Below are positions 12,777-26,400 of a stretch of 64,000 nt of DNA, piece by piece. The DNA is from Misgurnus anguillicaudatus (taxonomy: Eukaryota > Chordata > Actinopteri > Cypriniformes > Cobitidae). The number at the start of each line of letters is the position of its first letter. Positions within the stretch are counted from its first letter, which is position 1. The translations under genes and the position numbers were made by a program. Below the pieces are notes generated by a model. That model was not told where the DNA came from. It saw nothing but the letters and a program-made list of their open reading frames with translations, and did no database searches. The stretch covers positions 23,020,001-23,084,000 of the forward strand of contig NC_073361.2 of NCBI RefSeq assembly GCF_027580225.2, given 5' to 3'.

Positions 12777-12866
<90 letters not shown>

Positions 12867-13675
12867 GCCTCTCGATCCACGTCTCACTTATTAATTGTTG
12901 CATAACACTTAGTAGTCTGCAGAAAAAAACATTTTAACCTGTAACACATGTGTAACTGGGCTGTACTTTTGTAGTTGCACAAGCCAAGGATGACTCGATC
13001 TGAGATTCCAATCTTGGATCTGAAGTTGCGGTGTGGTGCGAGCCTCCTGGATGTTTCTCTGTGGAGAGATGAAGCACTAACTAATCTCCATGAAGAGGAC
13101 CAGGTAGAAATAAGCCATCTCCATGCGAGTCTTCTTCCAAAAGGAAATGGCAAATTCAACTCCTCAGCCTTCACAACCATCAAGGTATTACTGTTTATGC
13201 ACTACAAATCTATGTCTGTCCATCCATCTACAATTCAATTATAATGATTTTATAGACAAACCAAAACTAATGATATTATGTTAAAAACATACTAAATATA
13301 GATAATGTTTATGACCTTAAAAATACAGAATCATTTTCTGTGAGGGTTAGGGCTATATATTTGAAAAAATATAATGCAAACACACACACACTTACCTTAT
13401 TTCTTTTAGAGAAAATCTTACACAATATTTGTTTTGTTAATCTTCAGATTGAGGAACCTGAAATTAAGAAGGAGGAGATTGAAGTTATTGGAGTAACGGA
13501 AGATCAGGGAAACTACACACTCCTGACAGAGGATGACAAAACTTATGAAGTCCCAGCAAGTTTTTATTCAGGGAATTTTGCGGATCTTATCAAGCAACTG
13601 CCAATGAGACTCTCCATTACCCATAAAAATAATCATGTAATGGAGATTAACGCAGTTGAAAATGACAATGAATAA
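12343..13675 (+). CDS. OB-fold single-strand DNA-binding (RPA-like) protein, probably Helitron-associated
   Basis: Three coding exons join in frame: 12343-12771 (143 codons), 12975-13184 (70) and 13448-13675 (75 plus stop), giving 288 aa. All introns are GT-AG. I see at least two OB-fold-like modules. Module one (about residues 10-105) has a conserved strand pattern around EEGASYILRKS. Module two (about 130-212) has LDLKLRCGASLLDVSLWRDE and ends in FNSSAFTTIK, the pattern of RPA70 DNA-binding domains. The acidic C-terminal 75 residues are less clear. Such proteins coat single-stranded DNA, and RPA-like proteins are known passengers of Helitrons in plants and some animals. The gene points away from the Helitron replicase. 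An AATAAA overlaps the stop codon. It could instead be a domesticated or independent multicopy fish gene. Confidence 0.75.
12777..12866. repeat. (TATC)n microsatellite directly after a splice donor
   Basis: About 22 copies of a CTAT/TATC tetranucleotide begin within a few bases of the GTGAGT donor of coding exon 1 of the OB-fold gene, so the intron starts with the repeat. Confidence 0.95.
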
Positions 13676-13676
13676 A
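13671..13676 (+). terminator. AATAAA polyadenylation signal overlapping the stop codon
   Basis: The final codons GAA-TAA-AAT contain AATAAA, so the 3' untranslated region could be very short. A further AATAAA lies near 14010. Confidence 0.4.
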
Positions 13677-14230
13677 ATATGCTATTAATCACTTACTGTA
13701 TATAAGATAATAATTAGTTAATTTATTATAAGTAGTAATCAGTTAAATAGTTTAAGTATTAATCTGTATATTTTAAGTATTTATCTTTAACATAGTATAT
13801 TATAGGTAGTAAATTATAGAATATTAGGTAAGAATCTGTTAAATAGTAGGATAATCTGTTAGTGTATTATAAATATTAAATCATTAAAATTGTAAATTAT
13901 AGGTGATTTGTTAGTATATTATAAGCTTTTAAATGTTAAACTAGTATATTATTGTTCAAAATGTGTTATATATATTATATATATATATATAGGTAATTTA
14001 TGATTTAGAAATAAATTTATTTATAAACAATTTTCCTTAATGAGTCTGTGTCTGCATTTAAACCTCACCACCACACAACAAAGTGTTCCTTTTGGAAGAG
14101 TATTGCGTTAACAGCAGAGTTTGTGAACAAAAATGCTTTTTACTTAAATGAATACCTTAAATGCACTCTAAGTCACTTGGGATAAAAGTGCCATGCAGAA
14201 ATGTAAATGTATCTATCCATCATACATGCC
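13677..14230. other. AT-rich intergenic sequence
   Basis: Degenerate TATAAGTAGTAAT-like words repeat irregularly, followed by a short TA run near 13975-13992. No gene or clear element end was seen. Confidence 0.5.
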
Positions 14231-14433
14231 GGATACACCCTAACACACACTTACCGTAGGGGGGAACCGGGGTGAAAGTAACGCGGAACAAAAGTAACAT
14301 TTTCCTTTCGGGGCGAATGTAACACGAATGTAACACAAACTACCAGGGGCGTCATGCACCATTTTTAAGGGAGCACGTTGCACACAGCTCATTGTGCATA
14401 CAGGGATATTAAAATGAAACATTATAGAGCTTT

Positions 14434-16035
14434 CACGGTCTTTTCCTTGACACATGACACTCCCACTTAGATTTCTAACAATCTGAGCCCCATGACTTCA
14501 TGTAAAAAACACCAAAATTAATGCTTAATATCAATTAATTAAATTAGAATAATGACATATTGGCATCATATTTACATCTGAAATGCTTTTTTAAATAATT
14601 TTCGTTCTGTTTAATGACTTTAATGTATTCGCACAACAACTGCATTATGCTATAAAATTATATCATTTTAAATCCATAAAGTATATAAAAAATGAAAATG
14701 ACTAAGATTGACGTGATTTGATTTTGGTTCGATAATGTAGATATAAAGTTATTAGAGGAATGCATTTTGCAGTTTTACCTCATATGTGCGCGTGTGATTC
14801 CGTGGCTGTGCCCCGTGAACTAAATCTACTAATAACGTCGAGACTGTTACATTTTAAACCATGCATTTTCTACAGCGGAGGTTAACTGCACATTACCTTA
14901 CTGTGGTTTGGACATCTGAGCGATGTTTTTCATTTCTTCAGATAGCAAAAGCAGCCAGCGGCAGGTGGGCGCCCTCAGATGCTGATGACGTCTGCGACTG
15001 CGCTGTGCATCTGCAGCGCATGCTCCCTTAAAGTAATATCTCACTTTTCAGAGAATTTTGCATATTAAACGACAAAAATAAGCAATAGATTAATAGGCGC
15101 TTCTTTGATTTTAAGGTTGCATGCAAAATCCATTTGACCATGACGCCTCTGTCCGCTGCTAATAACATTATGAAGAAAATGTATATTATTCTAATTTGAA
15201 TTGATTTAGTTACACGGTCTTTTCCATGACACATGACACTCCCACTTAGATTTCTAACAATCTGAGCCCCATGACTTCATGTAAAAAACACGAAAATTAA
15301 TGCTTAATATCAATTTATTAAATTAGAATAATGACATATTGGCATCATATTTACATCTGAAATGCTTTTTTAAATAATTTTCGTTCTGTTTAATGACTTA
15401 TTAAATTGTGCGTTAATGTATTCGCACAACAACTGCATTATGCTATAAAATTATATCATTTTAAATCCATAAAGTATATAAAAAATGAAAATGACTAAGA
15501 TTGACGTGATTTGATTTTGGTTCGATAATGTAGATATAAAGTTATTAGAGGAATGCATTTTGCAGTTTTACCTCATATGTGCGCGTGTGATTCCGTGGCC
15601 GTGCCCCTGTGAACTCTGGCGTTGTACCAAAATGAATCAAAAAATCTACTAATAACGTCGAGACTGTTACATTTTAAACCATGCATTTTCTACACAGCGG
15701 AGGTTAACTGCACATTACCTTACTGTGGTTTGGACATCTGAGCGATGTTTTTCATTTCTTCAGATAGCAAAAGCAGCCAGCGGCAGGTGGGCGCCCTCAG
15801 ATGCTGATGACGTCTGCGACTGCGCTGTGCATCTGCAGCGCATGCTCCCTTAAAGTAATATCTCACTTTTCAGAGAATTTTGCATATTAAACGACAAAAA
15901 TAAGCAATAGATTAATAGGCGCTTCTTTGATTTTAAGGTTGCATGCAAAATCCATTTGACCATGACGCCTCTGCCCGCTGCTAATAACATTATGAAGAAA
16001 ATGTATATTATTCTAATTTGAATTAATTTAGTTAC
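14434..16035. repeat. Tandem duplication of a roughly 780-bp non-coding unit
   Basis: Copy 1 starts at 14434 and copy 2 at 15213, both with CACGGTCTTTTCC; copy 2 ends about 16035. The copies are nearly identical apart from small indels (a 14-bp difference near 14620/15400 and about 26 extra bases near 15618). Flanks at 14255-14330 and 16080-16140 carry related GTAACA/TGTTAC words in opposite orientation, so the unit may be the inside of a larger transposon. No coding frame. Confidence 0.85.
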
Positions 16036-16170
16036 ATATTAACAAAGTCATGTACAATTGTACAATTACTAAAAACAAGTGTAACACAAAAATCTATCTT
16101 GTTCTGTTTTGTGTTACTTTTGAAATTGTTCAAAGTGAAATTATACTGAAATCATTTTAAATTTGTTGAA

Positions 16171-16352
16171 ACCTGGGGCCTATACCATGAAGCTGGTTTA
16201 GCTGGTTAACCAGCTTTGTTTAGGATTAGTTTTGGGTACCATGAAAATAGCTTTTACCAACAAGGCCTGCACATTGGCTTGGTTTTGTCAACCTGAAACT
16301 AATCCTGTAACCCTGAGTTTGTTTAACCATTTTCATGGTACGGGCCCCTGGT
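16171..16352. mobile_element. Short inverted-repeat element (MITE)
   Basis: Inverted ends of 22 bp: ACCTGGGGCCTATACCATGA on the left and, by complement, ACCAGGGGCCCGTACCATGA on the right (about 18 of 22 match). The interior has GGTTTAGCTGGTTAACCAGC, itself a palindrome. Class not determined. Confidence 0.7.
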
Positions 16353-16451
16353 ATTGATAGATCACACTTGTGAGTTATTGACCACAACAAATACATGACA
16401 TCATCATCTCTCAATCTCTCTCAGTCTCTCTCTGTCTCACAAAACTCACTC

Positions 16452-17120
<669 letters not shown>

Positions 17121-17408
17121 CACAAACACACAGTCAGGCATACATGGTTTATGAGGACTTTCCATAGACGCAATGCATTTTATACTGTCCAAACTGTTAT
17201 ATTCTATTCCCCTAACCTACCCCAATCCCTAACCCCAATGTCACAAAAACCTGTTGCCAGTCTTTAATCTATGAAAAACTACCATTTAGTATGTTTTTTT
17301 TAGCGTTTCATTATATGAGGACACTTCCTGTGTCCTCATTAACCATGGTAATAGCATAGTTAACATGTCATTATACACTATTCATGTCCCCCTAAAACAC
17401 ATTTTCCA

Positions 17409-17410
<2 letters not shown>

Positions 17411-17499
<89 letters not shown>
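17411..17499. repeat. (CA)n microsatellite
   Basis: An almost pure CA dinucleotide run of about 44 units. Confidence 0.95.
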
Positions 17500-17507
<8 letters not shown>

Positions 17508-17531
17508 CAATATTACACACACAAACATAAA

Positions 17532-17790
17532 TGTCCCAACTGCCCCAAATGCCTCTTCTGCCCCAAATGCCTCATCTGCCAAATCTGCCCTATTCTGACC
17601 CAGATGCCCCAACTGCCCCATTCTGCCCCATCTGCCCTAAATGCCCCATTCTGCCCCAAATGCCTCATCTTCCCCATTCTGCCCCAAATGCCTCATCTGC
17701 CCCATTCTGCCCCAAATGCCCTAACTGCCCCATCTGCCCCAACTAACCCATCTGCCTCAACTAACTCAACTGCCCCAACTGCAGCTCCAT
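17532..17790. repeat. C-rich minisatellite
   Basis: Irregular tandem copies of TGCCCCAAATGCCTCATC and TGCCCCATTC words. Both plus-strand frames over it stay open but only encode the repeat. Confidence 0.85.
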
Positions 17791-17862
17791 CTATTACTCT
17801 CAGACTAGGCTTTCTCAAGCCAACATAAAGTTTGTTCACAAACTTTAACCTCATCTAGTTGA

Positions 17863-17990
17863 CTTTGCTGCTGTAACATGGCTGCAGCAAGTGTAGTGAT
17901 ATTACGCACTGCCCGAAAATAGTCCCTGCCATTGAAAGATACTAAGGGGACTATTTTTGGCTGCTGCGTAATGTCATTACATCAGCAAAG
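17863..17990. mobile_element. Palindromic short element
   Basis: Imperfect inverted repeat: CTTTGCTGCTGTAA and ATTACGCACTGCCCGAAAAT on the left are mirrored by GGGGACTATTTTTGGCTGCT and TTACATCAGCAAAG on the right. Likely a foldback or MITE insertion. Confidence 0.6.
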
Positions 17991-18263
17991 GCCTTGATTA
18001 TTACGCCAGAATGAGAGTATAGTTCCTAGCCATATCTGCCTAGAATATCACAACTTTTGTTTTTCTGTCCGTCTTGGTACACAATGTGACTACAGAAGAG
18101 TCAAGTTTTAAATATGAAAAATATCCAAACTCTTTGGTTATTTTTTAGCGCAATGCTAATGGTCTAATCAGATTCAATGGATTGTGCTAAGCTATGCTAA
18201 ATGTGGTAGCCCCAGACCTGGATATCAGCTGAATGGATTCCAAAAAGATAAAATTTAATGTTT

Positions 18264-19643
<1,380 letters not shown>

Positions 19644-19644
19644 A

Positions 19645-19795
19645 GCAATGTCGCTCTCGGAGTCGTGTGGTGTAGCTCTATATCATCACGGCTGTGATTG
19701 CCTCCGGCACTCGGCCTGCGGCCTCGTGCCTCTGGCCTAATCACAGCCGTGATGATATAGAGCTACACCACACTCCTACTCGAGCGACACTGCTT
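19645..19795. repeat. Long hairpin with perfect 35-bp arms
   Basis: GTGTGGTGTAGCTCTATATC begins the left arm (19665-19699), which is perfectly complementary to 19739-19773. Imperfect pairing extends outwards (AAGCAATGTCGCTC / GAGCGACACTGCTT). The 39-bp loop is GC-rich and itself partly self-complementary. Confidence 0.85.
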
Positions 19796-19797
19796 AA

Positions 19798-19829
<32 letters not shown>

Positions 19830-20410
19830 ATTTTTATTGTGGTTTGAAGTGTTCAAGTATTTGCACCCAATGTCTGTCAGTGTTTACCTTATAGTTACCA
19901 AAATTGCTCATTACATCATTAGATGTTGAAAGGTTCACTAAGTTCAATGCTGCTGTACATTCACTTGGAATATCATATCCTGTAAACACAGCATGATTCT
20001 TGGTTTATAACTGTATGTTTGAAGTTTTAATTAAACCACGCAGAAGGAAATGGATTTGGGAATGGAGTATGAGTACCCCTAGCTGTTTTTATGCCTCTCA
20101 GGGACCGCTTCAAACTCCAATTCAATTTCACAATTCTGTTTCACCGTCTGCTGTTGTACCACGAGCTGATTTTTTTATAAATCATATCTATAATGGCTAG
20201 TGATTATTTGCATATCACAGATGTTAGCAGGGCAGATGTTTGGAGAACGTTTGGAAACAGATGTGTGTGTTTCACTAATAACGATGATGTGTGATAATGT
20301 GAATTCTCATTGCTTTGCACGCATGTGGATATTACAAAGTCACAAAAAAATGTCTGGCCATATTTATGTCTTATTTGTTTTTCCTCCGGCTCTTTTTCTC
20401 ATTCATTCAG
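19796..20410. other. Intergenic or gabrr3 intron, no feature beyond a short TA/TG run
   Basis: A (TA)n(TG)n run at about 19796-19830 is the only repeat seen. The gabrr3 first exon(s) with the signal peptide should lie upstream of 20411, but I could not find a convincing one here or further left. Confidence 0.4.
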
Positions 20411-23400
20411 GCGGATAGACTACAAATTAAAGAGGAAGGACAGCACAAAGTCCCTTCTCATCAAAACAGAACAGCTCCTGAGGATCGAAGAGCACGACTT
20501 TGCCATGAGGCCTGGATTTGGAGGTCAGGATTTATTTGCTCCAATTAACAACTCCAATCACAATCCTGATAATCATAATTATAGCGTTCAGGTTTTAATA
20601 AACCTGATTAGATGGGCCGTACCATTTCTCGGTGTCAGAGGCTCCGTCTCACAGTTCTGTGGAAAATTCGGGCATGACCCAGATTGTGCAAAACAATGGG
20701 TGATAATTTTGGTGAACTGTAATCTGGATTACATGCCAGTCTTAGTAAAACAGATGTTAAAGTGTAACATTTTAGTGCAGAAGCAAAATTAAGCATACAG
20801 TTAGTTAGATTTTTTCAACCCCAGGCATTTGGTTAAATTAACCTCGAAATTAAAAGTTAATTTTTTTGGCCAGCATCTTTTCGTCTGTGGTTTTAAGAAG
20901 AAGAGATTTTGAATGGCATCTTTCAGTACACCACTGTTAATTAATGATGGGACAAACAGGATTAGAGGAAGCGTTTGGCCTCCATATGTTCTCTCTGTAG
21001 GAGCATTGAAGGCTGTTTCTGTCTAAATGGATTTCAAAGGCATTGCTGTTATCCTCAACACAATGAATATGTGGTCTTGTCTGCTCTGCAGGGTCTGCCA
21101 TCCCTGTGGGCATTGATGTGCAGGTGGAAAGCATAGATAGCATCTCTGAAGTGAACATGGTAAGTGTATATTCGGCACAAGGAAACACTAAATAGTATAG
21201 CTTGAATGCAACGTTAAGCAGCTTTGCTCAGCCAAATGGACTTTGGTGTAAATGCATTTTCAAGTTAATTGTAAATATTCATTTGAGGATATCAGATGCA
21301 AAAGCCGCTGAATGCCACCTCTGTCAAAAATAAGGTAATGATATTAGCCGAATGCTTGTGTCATTTTTAAAATTCTTTCACTTCAAATCCACTTAATCCC
21401 CGCCTCAGGCCATACAGAAATACCGAAACTGCCCTTTATGATGATCTGTAAGATAAGTAAATTCTGGAGGTCTCCCTCAGGACTTTACTATGACCTTATA
21501 CTTGAGACATTATTGGAAGGATGAACGGCTGGCTTTCCCCTCTACTAACAATCTGAGCCGCACGTTTGATGGACGGCTGGTGAAGAAGATCTGGAAGCCG
21601 GATGTGTTCTTCGTTCATTCCAAGCGCTCTTTTATCCATGACACCACCATGGAGAACGTCATGCTGAGGGTTTATCCAGACGGCAACATTTTGTACAGCG
21701 TCAGGTATATGATTATTATTTATGCGAGCAATCACGTACGCACGACCTGGTCCTGCTGCAGATTATGTATTATTCATTGAATATTCTCTCGGATTTAGGG
21801 TAACAGTTACCGCACTTTGCTCAATGGATTTCAGTAGATTCCCGTTGGACACACAGAACTGTTCTCTGGAGCTGGAGAGCTGTAAGTGTCTTACAAACAC
21901 AACCTTCAGTTCTTGTCAATTTTTGTCCAGCCCCACCCACATGTTATTTGTTTTATTTCTATACTTTGTGTACAGATTTGGTTATTGTGGATGAGCTCAT
22001 TCTTTTAAAAATGTTGTGGGCATAGGCAGAGTTTGGGGCAGACCAGAGCCCCTTACTGTATGACTCTAAGAAATAAAATAGAAATATAATCGGGGGTTTA
22101 CACCAGCCGCGTTTGAGGCGTCAAAATCGCGTCTACCGCACCTAGTTTGCCGGTTGAACAGTTTGAGTGTACTCGCTTCATTCGCGAGTGAAATTCTAGA
22201 CATTCATGCGGACATTCGCGTCATGGGAGGGGCTTCTGCGACTCTGCTCGCTTTCTGTAATCACGTCACTACTCAAGCAAGCTTTAAATCTTTGAATGAG
22301 GCGGAATCGTGTCTACTGCGCCACGCTAAACGCATCATCCGCACCGCGAGACCTTCAGACGCGCGTCAACGCGTCTTCAGATTGACTTCACATTGAAATC
22401 ACTTGCGCTTGACGTCTCTACCATGGCTGGTGTAAACGTAGCATAAGAATTCATATTTTCTTTGTCTAATCTTTATATTTAAATAGGTATATTGATTGAG
22501 TACCTTGACCATGGATTCACACCAGCCGTGTTTGAGGCTTCAAATTCGCGTCTACCGCGCCTAGTTTGTTGCTTGAACATTTTGAGTTTACTTACTTTAT
22601 TCAAGCGTGAAAGCCGCGCGTGAAACATTCACGTGGAAATTCGTGTCATGGGAGGAGCTTCTGCGACTCCGCTCGCTTTCTGTAATCACGTCAATACTAG
22701 AGCAAGCTCCTGATTGGTTAACGCAGCGTGTTTTTCCGCCAAAGTTCATTTTTTTCAACTTTTACATTTCTCACAACAACGCTCAATTTGCGTGAACTAG
22801 CCGCGCGAACTAGCCACACGAATTAGGCGGAATAGCAACTACCGCGCCTCGCTAAATGTCTCATTCGTGCCACAAAACCTCCAGACACGTGTAAACGCGT
22901 CTTTACATTGACTTAACATTGAAATCACTCGGGCTTGACGCCTCTACCGCCGCTGGTCTGAACGCAGCATTAGGCTAAAATAGTTTTAATAAATTTAAAG
23001 GAGTCATAGTGTGACTTTTCCATGTTTAAGTGCTATAATTGGGTCTCAAGTGCTTCTATCAACCTAGAAAACGTGAATAATATCAACCCATTAGTTTTGG
23101 TAAACCATTCTCTTTAAGCATGTAAAAAATTAGGTCATTCAGATTTCCCCTGTTTTGTGACCTAGGTAGCAACTCTAATTACAATAATACCGCCCCTTAA
23201 TCTGAACTATCCAACCACGACACCGCCATTTAGTGCAGAGAGAGAGAGAGAGATAGAGAGAGAAAAAATAATGGACAGCACAATTGAGTTTCAATTTCAA
23301 GAAAACACCATCATTGCGATCAGTTTTTGAATTATATCTGCTAATTTGCATTTTAAAGGACACACCAATAAATGGCACATTTTTGCTCGCACTTACAAAG

Positions 23401-26400
23401 TGACAATTTTAACATGCTATAATAAATGATCTGTGTGGTATTTTGAGCTAAAACTTCACATATGTGCTATGGGCACTCCAAGGACTTATTTTACATTATA
23501 AAAAAAATCTCATGATATGACCCCTTTAAACCATATTTAAAATCAATGAAGTTGCATTCTCACGCTAGGTGACTCACTCAAGCACAAACATGAAACCTTG
23601 TCTATGGTTGTGGGTTGAGATCTTGTTTTATCAACACAATACCTGTTTTACAACTTTTGCAAAAATTTACCATGGTTTGACTACAGTTAAAACCTTAAAA
23701 CTATGGTCGCTATGTTTTTGCTACACAAAACCATGGTTTAGTTTCGTAAGTGAAGTTTATTCATTTTTAATTATTCAATTTTATTCTGCTTCTTCACTGT
23801 GATCTTAGGTATGGGGGAAGGATTTAATTTTTGGATAATTGTATGTTTTTGGTTTATGCATAATTTTTAACACTCTCAAATATTCTTATAAAATCGGTAG
23901 GCCTACCATGTAAAAATAGGTTTTCTCGTGAGATCAGGTTGGCTGTATTAATTCCTTTTTCACTGCAAAGTATTTAAACATTGAATCTTTTGTATCTTCC
24001 TTGTCTTTTCCAACCCTCCTTCTGACCCATCAGATGCATATAATGAAAACGACCTTATGTTGTACTGGAAAAATGGCATTGACTCTTTAAGAACAGATGA
24101 GATTGCTCTCTCTCAGTACTTTATTGAAGAGTTTCATCCGTCTCATGGCCTGGCCTTGTACAGCAGTACAGGTACAATTTTGTTTTGTCTATTTCAGAAG
24201 TGACAGATATCTTTCTCATGCCGTATCTTTGAATATCTAGCCGTTATTGAGTAAAAAAGTGTTTCTGTCAGGCTGGTACAACAGACTATACATCAACTTC
24301 ATCCTGAGAAGACACATCTTCTTCTTTATGCTGCAAACATACTTTCCTACAATGCTGATGGTGGTGCTTTCATGGGTGTCTTTTTGGATCGACAGGCGGG
24401 CGGTACCAGCACGTGTCTCGCTTGGTATGCAGTTCTTCTTATAATTCACTTCAATATGTTAACAACACATTTATGCATGTGGGAAACGCCTAACAGTGCT
24501 GTAGCAATGCATGAATTCAGTACTTGTTTGTGTGTGTGTTTTAAATGTGTGTTTAGGCATCACTACAGTCTTAACAATGTCCACCATAATAACCGGCGTG
24601 TCAGGGTCTATGCCTCAGGTGTCGTATGTGAAAGCCGTAGACATCTACCTGTGGGCCAGCTTCCTCTTTGTGTTTCTTTCTGTCATCGAGTACGCTGCTG
24701 TCAACTACTTCACCACTAAAGAAGAGATGAAGAAGCTCAAGCAATTGAAGGTTAGAGTAAATGGCATTGACTTTGACTTGAAAGAATCACACACATGAAT
24801 ACACAAAGAGGCTTGGCCCTTTAAAATGCTGCCCTCTGTTGATCAAACAGTATACTGTACACTGTAAAAAATGTGCTGTAATTATGCAGCCGTTTGCCAG
24901 TAACTTGCTTGTTGAAGATAAAGACTAAAAATCATGTTCATTTAACTTTGAACAAACTGTTTCAAGTAAATAACGTAATTTCTACATTTTTTTTACAGTG
25001 TAAACAAACTAACCCTTTAACTCAGGGGTTTTTAAACTTTTTTGTCAGCCAAGGTCCCTTGACCTAAATTACTTACTTGAAGTACTCCCTACACTGCAAA
25101 AAATGATTTTCAAGAAAAAAATTCTTAGTATTTTTGTCTTGTTTTCTGTAAAAATATAAAAAAATTCTTAAATTAAGATGCTTTTTCTTAATGAGCAAAA
25201 CGACCCATTGGCAGATTGTTTTGGTTGTTTTATGCACAAAATCACTTAAATTTGATATTTTTGGTCTAATAATTAGGCTTATTTTCTTGGGTCGTTTTGC
25301 TCATCAAAAAAAGCATCTTAAGAATTTTTAGATATTTTTTACTGGAAACAACACAAAAATACTAAGGAATTTCTTGAAAATATTTTTTTGCAGTGTATGT
25401 TTTTATCAGTTGTATTTTATAGTTATTGTTATTATTACCTGTTTTTGGACCTCCATCAGTTTTTTTTTTTCGTACATAAAACATATATGATATATTGTAG
25501 AAATGGTCACACGTCATCCAGATAAAAATATAATGTTTATTTCTTTTTTTAGATTTTTTATTCTAAAATTACACTGCAAAAAAATGACTTTCTTACTTAG
25601 TATTTTTGACTTGTTTTTTGTATAAATATCTAAAATTCTTAAATCAAAATTTATTTTCTTGATGAGCAAAATGACCTAAGAAAAAAATCGACTTTTTCAA
25701 TTCAAGTCAATTTGTGCTTAAAACGAGCAAAAATATCTATGTGGTGATACATTTTTTCTTAAGTTAAATGTTTAAGAAAAAAGTAAACTTATTTCAACTT
25801 ATTTTCTTACTCCATTGGTAGATTTATTTGCTTGTTTTAAGTTCAAATTTATTTAAGCTTGATATTTTTGTCCAAAAACTAGACTTATTTTGCTTATCAA
25901 GAAAATTCATCTTAATTTTTGACTTTTTTGATATTTCAACTGAAAAAAAGTAAAAAAGTCATTTTTTAAGTCACGAAACCCCAACAATGGATTAAGCACA
26001 AACTCACTTAAATTTTATATTTTTGTCTAAAAACTACTTATTTTCCCAGGTAATTTTGCTTATAAAGAAAATACATCTTAGTTTGGGAATTTTTGGATAT
26101 TTTACTGAAAACAAGACAAAAATAAAAAAGAAAAAAAGTCATTTTTTGCAATGCCCTGCAATTCCCTCGCGTATCAGGTGTTCTTGAACCCAGTTTGGGA
26201 AAACTATAATTTACTTAATAAAAAATGTATTCAATCAGTGCACATACATTTTCACATGAGAAATACTGTAGTATACTTTTGTATTTACTATAGTAAACTG
26301 CACTGCAAAAAAATGACTTTCTTACTTTATCTTGTTTTCAGTACAAATATTTAAAAATTCTTAAATCAAGGTGTTAAATCTTAATGAGCAAACTGACCTA

